Shown in pieces: positions 1-10,194 of a stretch of DNA of 64,000 nt. The DNA lies in the NCBI GenBank assembly GCA_036502625.1, contig DASXYG010000122.1, positions 1 to 64,000 on the forward strand, given 5' to 3'. Under the pieces are notes generated by a model. It was not told the DNA's origin, searched no databases, and worked only from the letters and a program-made list of their open reading frames with translations. Positions within the stretch are counted from its first letter, which is position 1. Every line of letters starts with the position of its first letter. The stretch comes from DASXYG01 sp036502625 (GTDB taxonomy: Bacteria > Actinomycetota > Actinomycetes > Streptosporangiales > Streptosporangiaceae). The position numbers and the translations under genes were made by a program.

Positions 1-1202
1 CACACCGTGGCCAGTTCGTCCGCCGAGGTCAGCGTCAGCGTCCGCCAGCCCGCGGCGGCCAGCGCCGTCGTCTCGGGTACGGGGCGCGGCGAGCCGTCGC
101 GGTCGCGGCCGGTCAGCACGACGGCGACGCCGGCCCGCGGGCCCGTCGAGCTCAGCACCTCGATGTCCTCGGTGGTCAGCCCGGCCAGGACGGCGACCAC
201 CAGGCCGCCGCGCTCGCCGCCGCGGCCGTCCTCGCCGCGCAGCGCCGCGACGCCCGCGCCGAGCGTGCGCCGCCGCGACGGACGGGCGGTGGCCAGGGCG
301 TCGAGCAGGGTGTCCTCGAACGCGCCGTCGGTGCCGATCGGGCCCTCGTCGGTGACGAACCGTACGCCGAACCCGTCGTGCGCCAGCCGCATGCCGATGG
401 ACGCGGCGATCGTGACGGCGTTCTCGAACGACGAGCCGGGGCCGTCGCCGTGGTGGGCGGTGCGCCGGGTGTCGAGCAGCAGCGTGCCGCGGCTGCGCCA
501 CTGCCGCTCCTCGCGGCGCACCATCAGCTCGCCGTGGCGCGCGGTGGACCGCCAGTGGACGCGCCGCAGGTCGTCGCCGTAGCGGTACTCGCGCGGCGCC
601 ACGTCGTCCTCGCCGGCGGCCGCCGCCGTCGCGGTGTGGCTCTCGCCGCCGCCGGACCAGTCGCCGCCGATGCGCGCGGCGGGCAGCGCGATCAGCCGCG
701 GCGTCACGACCAACTGGTCGGTCGAGGTGAACGCGCGGTCCAGTTCGAGCAGCCCGAACGGGTCGGCGATGCGGACGGTCAGCGGCCCGACGGGGAAGCG
801 GCCGCGGAGGTCCGAGCGCACCGGATAGGAGACCTCGCGCACGCCGCGCGCCTCCAGCCGCTCCACCACGAACCGCGGCCGGCCGCCGAGGGCGTACGGC
901 AGGCGGTCCTCGACGAGCAGCAGCCCGGTGGGCAGCCAGGTGACGTTCTCCAGCCGGACGTGGACGCGGGCGTCGTGGCCAACCGGAACCCGGCGCGGCA
1001 CCAGCCGGCGGCCGCAGCTCAGCCGGTAGCGGCTGCGCGCCACCGCGATCGCGGACAGCACGGGAAGGGCGAGGATCAGCACGCCCAGCCGGATCAGGTC
1101 GCGCTCGCCGACGACGAACGCGCATCCGATCGACACCAGCCCGGCGGCCACGAACGACCGCCCGCGGAGGGTGAGGGAGCCGAGCGACTCGCGGAACGCC
1201 AT
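1..1202 (-). CDS. DUF58 domain protein, C-terminus cut by window edge
   Basis: About 400 residues are visible and no stop is reached before the window edge, so the C-terminus is missing. The start ATG (1200-1202) lies 10 bases after the moxR stop. Two hydrophobic segments lie near residues 17-55, followed by a beta-rich region. The DUF58 signature is clear at about residues 203-230 (REYRYGDDLRRVHW, then STARHGELMVRRE). After it comes a von Willebrand A-like fold (LLLDTRR stretch). DUF58 proteins usually sit next to a MoxR ATPase and are thought to act with it in metal-dependent assembly or chaperoning at the membrane; the substrate is unknown. The pairing is exactly what is seen here. Family call firm, role inferred. 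Confidence 0.9.
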   Translation of the reverse strand, partial: MAFRESLGSLTLRGRSFVAAGLVSIGCAFVVGERDLIRLGVLILALPVLSAIAVARSRYRLSCGRRLVPRRVPVGHDARVHVRLENVTWLPTGLLLVEDRLPYALGGRPRFVVERLEARGVREVSYPVRSDLRGRFPVGPLTVRIADPFGLLELDRAFTSTDQLVVTPRLIALPAARIGGDWSGGGESHTATAAAAGEDDVAPREYRYGDDLRRVHWRSTARHGELMVRREERQWRSRGTLLLDTRRTAHHGDGPGSSFENAVTIAASIGMRLAHDGFGVRFVTDEGPIGTDGAFEDTLLDALATARPSRRRTLGAGVAALRGEDGRGGERGGLVVAVLAGLTTEDIEVLSSTGPRAGVAVVLTGRDRDGSPRPVPETTALAAAGWRTLTLTSADELATV

Positions 1203-1212
1203 GGTCCGATCC

Positions 1213-2202
<990 letters not shown>

Positions 2203-2550
2203 ATAGCCTCCTCAGCCCGCCCCGTTATTCGGCGTACGCCCGCCCGGCCCCGGGCCGCGCGCCTTGGGAAAACAGTACGTCCTCCACCCCCTGTGAAGCG
2301 ATGAATCCCCGGTCGGTTCGGGCGATTCCACCGCCTGTTCACCCACCGGCGCCCCACGATCCGCTCCACTCCGCACCACCCGGGCGCCACGCGCGGGCCC
2401 GTTCGTCCTCCACCGCGCCCCACACCGCCCGTACCGCGGGCGTAGCCGCATCTGGACAGCCGCGCCGCCACGCGGCCCCCCACTTCGCTCCACCACCGTC
2501 TGACCTGCGATGTCGTCGGTGATCTGGGCGTGCGGGAGCGGTTGGAACTG

Positions 2551-2590
2551 TTGACCGTGGGGAACAGTGGAGTACAGTGGGGCACCGTGG
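2551..2590 (+). promoter_or_regulatory. mraZ promoter with four MraZ boxes
   Basis: Four GTGG cores begin at 2557, 2567, 2577 and 2587, an exact 10-bp period; each is followed by GG or AG (GTGGRG N4). MraZ is known to bind direct GTGG-type repeats at this spacing in front of its own operon. A promoter fits on top of them: -35 TTGACC at 2551-2556, 16-bp spacer, -10 TACAGT at 2573-2578. Bound MraZ would therefore cover the spacer, the -10 and the start of transcription. The rest of the 465-base gap between moxR and mraZ (2203-2550 and 2591-2667) shows no gene; it is GC-rich and holds the moxR ribosome site. Confidence 0.85.
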
Positions 2591-2667
2591 AGCATTCGAG
2601 TAGGCCAGCCGTCGGCTGACCGTGCGGGTGCCGCACACGGCGCGAGGCGGCGCGGGGAGGTGGGCCG

Positions 2668-3099
2668 ATGTTCCTCGGCACACACTCACCACGCCTGGAC
2701 GACAAAGGCAGGTTGTTCCTGCCGGCGAAGTACCGCGACGAGCTATCGGGGGGGCTGGTGATCACGAAGGGTCAGGAGCGGTGTCTCTACGTCTTCGGGC
2801 TCGACGAGTTCCAGCGGATCACCGAAGCGTTGCGTACCGCGCCGGTCACCGCCAAGGCGGTGCGGGACTACAGCCGCGTCTTCTTCGCCAGCGCGTCGGA
2901 CGAAGTGCCGGACAAGCAGGGGCGGGTCACCATCCCACCGGCCCTGCGCACGTACGCGGGTCTCTCGCGTGACTGCGTCGTCGTCGGCGCGAACACGCGG
3001 CTCGAGATCTGGGACTCCCCGTCGTGGGAGAGCTACCTGAACGACCAGGAACAGAAGTTCTCGGACATGTCGGAGGAGGTGCTGCCCGGAGTGCTGTAG
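2668..3099 (+). CDS. mraZ: Transcriptional regulator MraZ
   Basis: This 143-residue protein has two SpoVT/AbrB-like repeats, each with the conserved LD.KGR pattern: SPRLDDKGRLFLPAKYR near the N-terminus and VPDKQGRVTIPPALR at about residues 79-95. MraZ forms a ring-shaped oligomer, binds GTGG repeats and controls the division and cell wall operon. It heads the dcw cluster here, as usual, and its predicted operator lies 78 bases upstream. The ATG at 2668 is preceded by a GGGGAGGTGGG purine run. The 224-base gap to rsmH is longer than in many relatives and contains no gene that I can see. Confidence 0.97.
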   Translation: MFLGTHSPRLDDKGRLFLPAKYRDELSGGLVITKGQERCLYVFGLDEFQRITEALRTAPVTAKAVRDYSRVFFASASDEVPDKQGRVTIPPALRTYAGLSRDCVVVGANTRLEIWDSPSWESYLNDQEQKFSDMSEEVLPGVL

Positions 3100-3323
3100 A
3101 GGTCGGCCCGCCGGTGTGCGTACGGCGAGGTCTCCAGCCGCGTGATCCCCTAGCTGACGCTTCTTCCCCGGCGCCAGGTAGGCGGACGCCCGTCACACTC
3201 GGGCGGCGCGGATGGGGATCTGGCCGGACGATTCCGGCGGGCGGCCGATCCGGGCACCGTCAAAGCCCAGTCCGGGCGCACACACCTTGCTCGACTCCGA
3301 GTATCGGCCTGTTAGGGGGGCGC

Positions 3324-4328
3324 ATGACGACGCCGGAGGGAGACAGCGCCTTTGACCACGTGCCGGTCATGCTCGACCGGGTCGTGGCGCTGCTGACCCC
3401 CGCGTTGGGCGCCCCCGATTCCGTCTGCCTCGACGCCACCCTGGGCCGCGGCGGCCACGCGCGTACGCTCCTCGACGCCCTGCCCGGCCTCCGGGTGATC
3501 GGCGTCGACCGCGACGCCGAGGCCATCGAGCGCAGTCAGGCGCGGCTCGCCGACCACGCCGACCGCGTCACGTACGTCCGCGCGCGGTTCGACGAGGCGC
3601 TCGCCGGCGAGGTGCCGGCCGCGCTGCTGCGGCTCGGCCTGCCCGCCGAACACGGCGTGCAGGGCGTGCTGTTCGACCTCGGCGTCTCCTCCCCGCAGCT
3701 CGACGACACCGAGCGCGGTTTCGCGTACTCCCAAGACGCCCCGCTCGACATGCGGATGGACGCCCGCCAGGAGCTGACCGCCGCCGTGGTGGTCAACACC
3801 TACCCGGCGGCGGACATCGCGCGCGTCCTGCGGGACTACGGCGAAGAGCGGTTCGCGCGGCGCGTGGCCGACGCGATCGTCGCGGAGCGCACCTCCGCAC
3901 CCTTCACCGGCACAGCGCGCCTGGCCGACGTCGTGCGCACCGCCATCCCGGCGGCTACCCGGCGCACCGGCGGCCACCCGGCCAAGCGCGCTTTCCAAGC
4001 CCTGCGCATCGAGGTCAACGGCGAGCTCGCGGCCGTGGCCGAGGCGGTCCCCGCCGCCCTGCGCGCGCTCACCGTCGGCGGCCGTGTCGTCGTCCTGGCG
4101 TACCACTCGCTTGAAGACCGCATCGTCAAGCGCGCGTTCGCCGACGCCACCACCGACAAGACCCCTCCAGGCCTGCCCGTCCCCCTACCCGAACACGAGC
4201 CGGAGTTCCGATCACTCACCCGCGGGGCCGAACAGCCCAGTGCGGATGAGGCCGAACGGAACCCGCGCGCCGCGTCCGCACGGTTGCGCGCCGTTGAGCG
4301 CGTCCGCGCAGGGAGGAGCAATCCGTGA
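3324..4328 (+). CDS. rsmH: 16S rRNA (cytosine1402-N4)-methyltransferase
   Basis: This 334-residue SAM-dependent enzyme methylates N4 of C1402 in 16S rRNA. The N-terminal HVPVML and DATLGRGGHARTLL motifs (SAM site) and the later GVLFDLGVSSPQLD, KRAFQALRIEVN and YHSLEDRIVK blocks are all hallmarks of RsmH (MraW). The reading frame stays open far upstream (to 3024), but ATG 3324 is chosen because it has a strong AGGGGGG site and begins at the family's usual N-terminus. It is the second gene of the dcw cluster and precedes ftsL, as in other actinobacteria. Confidence 0.96.
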   Translation: MTTPEGDSAFDHVPVMLDRVVALLTPALGAPDSVCLDATLGRGGHARTLLDALPGLRVIGVDRDAEAIERSQARLADHADRVTYVRARFDEALAGEVPAALLRLGLPAEHGVQGVLFDLGVSSPQLDDTERGFAYSQDAPLDMRMDARQELTAAVVVNTYPAADIARVLRDYGEERFARRVADAIVAERTSAPFTGTARLADVVRTAIPAATRRTGGHPAKRAFQALRIEVNGELAAVAEAVPAALRALTVGGRVVVLAYHSLEDRIVKRAFADATTDKTPPGLPVPLPEHEPEFRSLTRGAEQPSADEAERNPRAASARLRAVERVRAGRSNP

Positions 4329-4413
4329 ACGTGACGGTAATGGGGGAACCGGCGTGCGCGCCGCGTGCGTCGATCTCGGCGCGCCCGCCGCGCGAGGCAG
4401 AAGGGAGGGGCGC

Positions 4414-5034
4414 ATGACCACCACGCTGCCCCAGACGGCGAAGGGCCGTAAGGCCGCCGCGGGAACGACGGGCACCACGGGCCCGCGGACCGAACCGCGC
4501 GTCAAGCCGCGCACCGATCCGGCCGCGAAGCCGAAGACGCGCCCGGCGCGCGAGAGCGGTGCGCGTCCGGCGTCGCGTGCGCCGCGCACCCCGTTCGTGC
4601 TGCTCATCGTCGGGCTGCTCGGCGGCGCCCTGATCAGCCTGCTGCTGCTCAACACCGTGCTCGCCGAGGACGCCTTCCGGCTGGACGACCTCCAGCGGCA
4701 GAACACCACGATGCTCCAGCAGGAGCAGGCGCTGAAGGTCGAGGTGAACAAGGCGGAGGCGCCGGGCGCGCTGGCGCAGCGCGCGCGGCAGCTCGGCATG
4801 CGGCCCGGTCCGACGACCCCGCGGTTCGCCGACGCGCAGCACGCCACGACGCCCGGCGGCGGCCAGAAGGCCAAGCCGCGGGCCACGCCGAACACCAAGC
4901 CGCGCCACGCCGCGAGCCACACGCCGCGTACGGCCAAGCCCGTCCACCACCGCGCCCCGAAGACGCGGCACTCCGCCGGCCCGACGCCGTCCACGTCGGG
5001 CGGTGGTGGCGCCTTCGCCGGGGGCGGCCGATGA
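4414..5034 (+). CDS. ftsL: FtsL-like septum formation protein
   Basis: The 206-residue protein has a bitopic layout: a basic, Pro/Thr-rich cytoplasmic tail (1-60), one membrane span (about 61-83), a short coiled coil (about 87-128), then a long Pro/His/Lys-rich extracellular tail. FtsL links FtsQ and FtsB to the septal synthase. Sequence conservation of FtsL is low, so the call rests on topology, coiled coil and position between rsmH and ftsI. ATG 4414 follows an AGGGAGGGG site; an in-frame GTG at 4354 is possible but has no good ribosome site. The stop overlaps ftsI by four bases, suggesting coupled translation. Confidence 0.85.
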   Translation: MTTTLPQTAKGRKAAAGTTGTTGPRTEPRVKPRTDPAAKPKTRPARESGARPASRAPRTPFVLLIVGLLGGALISLLLLNTVLAEDAFRLDDLQRQNTTMLQQEQALKVEVNKAEAPGALAQRARQLGMRPGPTTPRFADAQHATTPGGGQKAKPRATPNTKPRHAASHTPRTAKPVHHRAPKTRHSAGPTPSTSGGGGAFAGGGR

Positions 5035-7004
5035 CCGACCGGCCAGGCCGACGCCCCCCAGGCGGGTCGGGATCCGCGGGCTCGTCCGGCTCCGGCCGGG
5101 GGAGCGGCCCGCGGCGCCCCGGCGGCGGCTCGGGCGGCAACCCGGGCGGCAGGGGCCGCCGCGACCGTCCGGGCAGGGACAAACCGGGCCGCGGTCGCGC
5201 GCCCGCGCCGCGCCCGGCCAGGCGCGGCTCCGGCGGATCCGGCGGCGGCCCGCGGCGGCAGCCGCTGCGGCGCGGCGTGCTGCGCCGTACGGACCCCAGC
5301 AGGCGGCTGCGGCTCGGCGCGCTGTGCATGGCGTTCGTGCTGTCGCTGTTCGTCGGCCGCCTGGTGCAGCTCCAGGGCATCGAGTCCGCGGCGTACAAGG
5401 TGAAGGCCGAGCGCGAGCGCACGATCGCGATGACGCTGCCCGCCACGCGCGGCGAGCTCACCGACTCCGGCGGACGCCCGCTCGCCATGACGATCGAGGC
5501 GCGCGCCCTGTACGCCGACCCCGCGCACGTCGACCCCGCCGAGGTGCCGCGCATCGTCAGCGAGGTCTCCCGGCTGACCGGCGTGTCCAGTGACGACGTC
5601 CAGCAGCGCATCACCCACCCCTCGTCCAAGCGGTTCACCTACCTCGCGCACGGCGTCACGCCGCCGGTCGCGGAGCAGATCGTCGCGATGAACTTCAAAG
5701 GCATCGGCGCGCAGCGGGAGTACAAGCGCGTCTACCCCGACGACCAGGTCGCCGCGAACGTCGTCGGCGTCGTCGGCAGCGACCAGCACGGCCTCGTCGG
5801 CCTGGAGTACAGCGAGGACAAGACGCTCGCCGGGCGCGACGGCAGCCAGCGCGTGGAGATCGGGCTGCGCGGCCAGGCCATCCCGATGGCCCCCGAGGTG
5901 CGCAAGGACCCCGTGCCGGGCCACGGGCTGAAGCTCACCCTCGACCGCGACATCCAGTGGAAGGCCGAGCAGGCGCTGGCCGCCCAGGTCAAGAAGACGA
6001 AGGCGAAGAGCGGCACGATCATCGTGATGGACCCCCGTACGGGCAGCCTCGTCGCGCTCGCCGCCACCCCCACGTTCGACCCCAACAACCTCGACACCCT
6101 CCGCTCGTGGAACACCACGAACCGCGCGGTCACCGACGTCTACGAACCGGGCAGCACGAACAAGGTGATCACCGCGGCGGCCGCGATCGAGCGCGGCGGC
6201 GTGCGCCCGAACACCCCGTTCACGGTGCCGGGCGGGCTGCGCCGTGGCGGCACCACCTTCCACGACTCCGAGCCGCACGGCACCGAGCACCTGACGTTCG
6301 CCGGGGTGCTGGCCAAGTCGAGCAACATCGGCACGATCCTGGCCAGCGAGAAGGTCAGCAAGCAGACGCTGTACCAGTACATGCGGAACTTCGGGTTCGG
6401 CGCGACCACCGACATCGGCCTGCCCGGCGAGAGCAGCGGCCTGCTGCCCCCGCCGAACCGCTGGTCCGCGACGTCCCGCTACACCATCGCGTTCGGGCAG
6501 GGCGTGTCCGTCAACGCCATCCAGATGGCCAGCGTGTACGCCACGATCGCCAACGGCGGCGTCCGCGTCGCGCCGACGCTCATCGCCGGCCACTACGACG
6601 GCCACGGCGGCTACGTCCCCACCCACCCGCAGCAGCGCCGCGTCGTCACGGCGGAGACCGCGCGGCGCGTGGAGCGCATGCTCGAAGGCGTCACCACCGC
6701 CGAGGGCACCGCCCCCGAGGCGCAGATCCCCGGCTACCGGGTCGCGGGCAAGACCGGCACCGCGCAGCGCGTCGACTCCTCCTGCGGCTGCTACCGCGGC
6801 TACACCTCGAGCTTCGTGGGTTTCGCCCCGGCGGAGAACCCGCAGCTCGTCGCGCAGGTCGTCTTGCAGGATCCAAAGACCCAGCATTACGGTGGCGCCG
6901 TCGCGGCACCGGTCTTCAAGGACGTGATGTCGTTCGCCCTGAAGAGTCGTAAGATCCCACCCTCGGGAAGCACGTCCCCGAAACTGCCCATTTACGCCAA
7001 GTGA
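5031..7004 (+). CDS. ftsI: Septal peptidoglycan transpeptidase (class B PBP, FtsI/PBP3)
   Basis: This 657-residue class B penicillin-binding protein cross-links peptidoglycan at the septum. It has a long Gly/Pro/Arg-rich cytoplasmic tail (1-88), one membrane anchor near 94-112, a dimerisation domain, and the transpeptidase domain with all three active-site motifs: STNK with Ser375, SSN at 430-432 and KTG at 574-576. No PASTA repeats follow. The arginine-rich N-terminus is typical of actinobacterial FtsI. ATG 5031 overlaps the ftsL stop, and a 69-base gap separates it from murE, which appears to have its own promoter. Confidence 0.96.
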   Translation: MTDRPGRRPPGGSGSAGSSGSGRGSGPRRPGGGSGGNPGGRGRRDRPGRDKPGRGRAPAPRPARRGSGGSGGGPRRQPLRRGVLRRTDPSRRLRLGALCMAFVLSLFVGRLVQLQGIESAAYKVKAERERTIAMTLPATRGELTDSGGRPLAMTIEARALYADPAHVDPAEVPRIVSEVSRLTGVSSDDVQQRITHPSSKRFTYLAHGVTPPVAEQIVAMNFKGIGAQREYKRVYPDDQVAANVVGVVGSDQHGLVGLEYSEDKTLAGRDGSQRVEIGLRGQAIPMAPEVRKDPVPGHGLKLTLDRDIQWKAEQALAAQVKKTKAKSGTIIVMDPRTGSLVALAATPTFDPNNLDTLRSWNTTNRAVTDVYEPGSTNKVITAAAAIERGGVRPNTPFTVPGGLRRGGTTFHDSEPHGTEHLTFAGVLAKSSNIGTILASEKVSKQTLYQYMRNFGFGATTDIGLPGESSGLLPPPNRWSATSRYTIAFGQGVSVNAIQMASVYATIANGGVRVAPTLIAGHYDGHGGYVPTHPQQRRVVTAETARRVERMLEGVTTAEGTAPEAQIPGYRVAGKTGTAQRVDSSCGCYRGYTSSFVGFAPAENPQLVAQVVLQDPKTQHYGGAVAAPVFKDVMSFALKSRKIPPSGSTSPKLPIYAK

Positions 7005-7060
7005 TCACGGCCCGTCACCGGGGCGACCCGGCCGCGGTCCGCGATCCGTCCCAAGACAGG

Positions 7061-7066
7061 TAGCCT
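7061..7066 (+). promoter_or_regulatory. Candidate -10 of a leaderless murE transcript
   Basis: TAGCCT (TAnnnT form) ends seven bases before the murE GTG. That places the expected transcription start at or one base before the start codon, and no ribosome binding site is seen. No clear -35 is recognised. See the finding on leaderless starts. Confidence 0.5.
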
Positions 7067-7073
7067 TCGCGCC

Positions 7074-8696
7074 GTGCCAACGGCTGCGTCCACCATGCGA
7101 CCCATGCGACCCACCACGAATCCCGCGCGCCCGCTCGCCGAGCTGGTCGATCTGCTCGGCGCCACCGCGTCGCCGTACCGCCGTCCCCACGGCCGGGTGA
7201 CCGGAGCGACGCACGACTCGCGCGCGGTGGCCCCCGGCGACCTCTACGTCGCCCTGCCGGGCAGCCGCTTCCACGGCGCCGACTTCGCCGCGTCCGCCGT
7301 CGACGCGGGCGCCGCCGCGATCCTCACCGACCCGGGCGGGCGCAACCGCGCGGTGGCCGCCACCGAGGGCACCGACGTCGAGGTGCTGGTCGTGGACGAA
7401 CCGCGGCGGCGGCTCGGGGAGATCGCGTCCTGGGTGTACGGCGACCCCGTGTCCGCGCTGGAGCTGATCGGCGTGACCGGCACCAGCGGCAAGACCACGG
7501 TGGCGTACCTCCTGGAGGCCGGGCTGCGCGCCGCCGGGCACACCACCGGGCTGATCGGCACGGTCGAGACGCGGGTCGCGGGGGAGCGGGTGGCCAGCTC
7601 GCTGACCACGCCCGAGGCCACCGACCTGCACGGGCTGTTCGCCACGATGCGCGAGCGCGGCGTCACGGCGGCGGCCATGGAGGTGTCGAGCCACGCCCTG
7701 GCGTACGGCCGGGTCGGCGGCGCGCGCTACGACGTGGCGATCTTCACCAACCTGTCGCGCGACCACCTCGACTTCCACCCCACCATGCAGGACTACTTCG
7801 CCACCAAGGCGCGGCTGTTCACCCCCGCGTACAGCAGGGTGGGCGTGGTGAACCTCGACGACCTGTACGGCCGCGCGCTGATCGACATCGCGAAGGTGCC
7901 CGTCACGACGTACTCCGCGGACGGCGACCCGGATGCCGACTGGCGCGCGCACGACGTCCGCCTCGGCGCCGACGGCACCACGTTCCGCGTCGTCGGCCCG
8001 CTCGGCATCGAGGCGGACGCGTCGGTGCAGATGCCGGGCCCGTTCAACGTCGCGAACGCGCTCGCCGCGATCGTCGGCCTGGTCGAGGCGGGCGAGGGCC
8101 TGCAGGACGCCGTCACGGGCGTCGCCGCCTGCCCGGGGGTGCCCGGCCGCATGGAGCGCGTCGACGCTGGCCAGCCGTTCACGGCGCTGGTCGACTACTC
8201 CCACAAGCCGGGCGCCGTCGAGGCGGTGCTGTCCGCGCTGCGCCCGGTCACCGACGACCGGCTGATCGTGGTGCTCGGCTGCGGCGGCGACCGCGACCGG
8301 GAGAAGCGCCCGCTGATGGGCGAGGCCGCCGCGCGGCTGGCGGACATCGCGATCTTCACCGACGACAACCCGCGGTCGGAGGACCCGCTGACGATCCTCG
8401 CCGCGATGCTCGACGGCGTCCTCGAGCTGCCGGCGGGGGAGCGGGCGGCGATCACCGTCGAGCCCGACCGGGCGCGCGCGATCGACCTCGCGGTGGCCCG
8501 CGCCCACGCCGGCGACGTGCTCGTCGTCGCGGGCAAGGGCCACGAACAGGGGCAGTACGTCGCGGGCGAGGTGCTGCCGTTCGACGACCGGGTCCAGGTG
8601 CGCGAGGCGGTGCGCCGCCGTACGACCATCACCGGCGACGGCGTGGAGATCGTTGCGGGGAACGGCCGGGCCGCCGGGGGCGAGCCGCTAACGTGA
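7074..8696 (+). CDS. murE: UDP-MurNAc-L-Ala-D-Glu--meso-DAP ligase
   Basis: The 540-residue Mur ligase adds meso-diaminopimelate to the cell wall precursor in the cytoplasm. The ATP loop GTSGKTT lies at residues 136-142 and the DNPR motif at 431-434; DNPR is the known marker for meso-DAP rather than lysine specificity. This predicts DAP-type peptidoglycan. GTG 7074 is taken as the start because a TAnnnT hexamer sits seven bases upstream; ATG 7095 or 7104 would shorten the protein by a few unconserved residues. It follows ftsI in the standard dcw order. Confidence 0.96.
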   Translation: MPTAASTMRPMRPTTNPARPLAELVDLLGATASPYRRPHGRVTGATHDSRAVAPGDLYVALPGSRFHGADFAASAVDAGAAAILTDPGGRNRAVAATEGTDVEVLVVDEPRRRLGEIASWVYGDPVSALELIGVTGTSGKTTVAYLLEAGLRAAGHTTGLIGTVETRVAGERVASSLTTPEATDLHGLFATMRERGVTAAAMEVSSHALAYGRVGGARYDVAIFTNLSRDHLDFHPTMQDYFATKARLFTPAYSRVGVVNLDDLYGRALIDIAKVPVTTYSADGDPDADWRAHDVRLGADGTTFRVVGPLGIEADASVQMPGPFNVANALAAIVGLVEAGEGLQDAVTGVAACPGVPGRMERVDAGQPFTALVDYSHKPGAVEAVLSALRPVTDDRLIVVLGCGGDRDREKRPLMGEAAARLADIAIFTDDNPRSEDPLTILAAMLDGVLELPAGERAAITVEPDRARAIDLAVARAHAGDVLVVAGKGHEQGQYVAGEVLPFDDRVQVREAVRRRTTITGDGVEIVAGNGRAAGGEPLT

Positions 8697-8778
8697 TCGT
8701 CGGCCAAGGACCGAGACCCATCGACAAGGGAGTACGGCGCGTGCGTTGTGGATTGAGGCCAACCGGGCGGGGGCGGGC

Positions 8779-10194
8779 GTGATACCGATCTCGCTCACCC
8801 GCATCGCGGAGGTCACCGGCAGCCGGATCTGCGACGCACCGGATCCCGACGCGCTCGTCACCGGGCCCGCGGTCATCGACTCGCGCGAGGCCGAGCCGGG
8901 CACGCTGTTCGTCGCCCTGCCGGGCGAGCGCGCCGACGGCCACGACTTCGCCGCCGCCGCGGTCGCCGCCGGCGCCACCGCCGTGCTCGGCGACCGCCCC
9001 GTGGGCGTGCCCGCGCTGGTCACCGAGCCGGGCGGCGTGCTCGACGCGCTCGGCAGGCTGGCCCGCGCGAACCTCGACGCCCTGCCCGGCACCACCGTGG
9101 TCGGCCTGACCGGCTCGGCCGGGAAGACCAGCACGAAGGACATGCTCGGCGCGCTGTGCGCCCGGCTCGGCGCGACCATCGCGCCGCCCGGCTCGTTCAA
9201 CAACGAGATCGGCCACCCGCTGACGGTGCTGCGCGCCGACGCCGGCACCCGCTACCTGGTGCTGGAGGTCAGCGCGCGCGGCATCGGCCACATCGCGTAC
9301 CTCTGCGGCATCGCGCCGCCGCGCATCGGCGTCGTCCTCAACGTCGGCACCGCCCACCTGGGCGAGTTCGGCAGCCGCGACGCGATCGCCCGCGCCAAGG
9401 GCGAGCTGGTCGAGGCGCTGCCGTCCGCCGCCGACGGGGGCATCGCGGTGCTGAACGCCGACGACCCCATGGTGGCCGGCATGAAGACGCGCACCGCCGC
9501 GCGCGTCGTGTGGTTCGGCCGTACGGAGACCGCCGACGTCCGCGCCGCCGACGTCCTGCTCGACTCCTCGGGCCGCGCCGCGTTCACGCTGGTCACGCCG
9601 GAGGGTTCGGCGCCCGTACGCCTCGGCGTGTACGGCGGGGCGCAGGTGTCGAACGCGCTGGCCGCCGCCGCGGTGGCCCGCGAGCTGGGCATGCCGGTCG
9701 GCGACATCGCCGCCGCGCTCGGCGAGATCGCGACGATCAGCCGGTGGCGCATGGAGGTCACCGAGCGCCCGGACGGCGTCACCGTGGTCAACGACGCGTA
9801 CAACGCCAACCCCGACTCCGTGCGCGCCGCGCTGGACACCCTGTCCGTGATGGCCCCCGAGGGGCACGGCGTCGCGGTCCTCGGCGGAATGGCCGAGCTG
9901 GGGCCGCAGAGCGAGATCGAGCACGAACGGGCCGGGGCCCACGCGGTGGCCAGCGGCGTCCGTACGCTGGTGGCGGTCGGCGACGACGCCGCGCCCATCC
10001 TGGCCGGGGCGAAATCGGCGCCCGGCTGGACCGGCGAGGCGGTCGGCGTGCCTGACGCCGAGGCCGCCGCCGAACTTCTGCGCAACCGGCTGGGTGCCGG
10101 TGACGTCGTCCTGGTGAAGGGGTCGCGGGTGGCCGGACTCGAACGGGTCGCGCAGGCCCTGCTGGCCGGCTCGCGTCAGGGAGGCCACGCGTGA
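8779..10194 (+). CDS. murF: UDP-MurNAc-tripeptide--D-Ala-D-Ala ligase
   Basis: The 471-residue ligase completes the UDP-MurNAc-pentapeptide. The ATP loop GSAGKTS lies at 112-118, and NDAYNANPDSVRAAL is the MurF-type central motif. The start GTG 8779 gives the common MurF N-terminus (MIPISLTRIAEVTG) and is preceded by a GGGCGGGGGCGGG purine-rich run. An in-frame TTG at 8746 would add 11 residues with no conserved content. The 82-base gap after murE has no other gene. The stop overlaps the mraY GTG by four bases. Confidence 0.95.
   Translation: MIPISLTRIAEVTGSRICDAPDPDALVTGPAVIDSREAEPGTLFVALPGERADGHDFAAAAVAAGATAVLGDRPVGVPALVTEPGGVLDALGRLARANLDALPGTTVVGLTGSAGKTSTKDMLGALCARLGATIAPPGSFNNEIGHPLTVLRADAGTRYLVLEVSARGIGHIAYLCGIAPPRIGVVLNVGTAHLGEFGSRDAIARAKGELVEALPSAADGGIAVLNADDPMVAGMKTRTAARVVWFGRTETADVRAADVLLDSSGRAAFTLVTPEGSAPVRLGVYGGAQVSNALAAAAVARELGMPVGDIAAALGEIATISRWRMEVTERPDGVTVVNDAYNANPDSVRAALDTLSVMAPEGHGVAVLGGMAELGPQSEIEHERAGAHAVASGVRTLVAVGDDAAPILAGAKSAPGWTGEAVGVPDAEAAAELLRNRLGAGDVVLVKGSRVAGLERVAQALLAGSRQGGHA

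Noticed and set aside
2203..2550. Small ORFs between moxR and mraZ
   Set aside because: Arg/Pro/Ala-rich, no good ribosome site, and several frames overlap equally; likely non-coding.
4212..6887. A long minus-strand frame opposite ftsL and ftsI
   Set aside because: Same reason: shadow of strongly biased codon positions in ftsI, with no family motif in the antisense translation.
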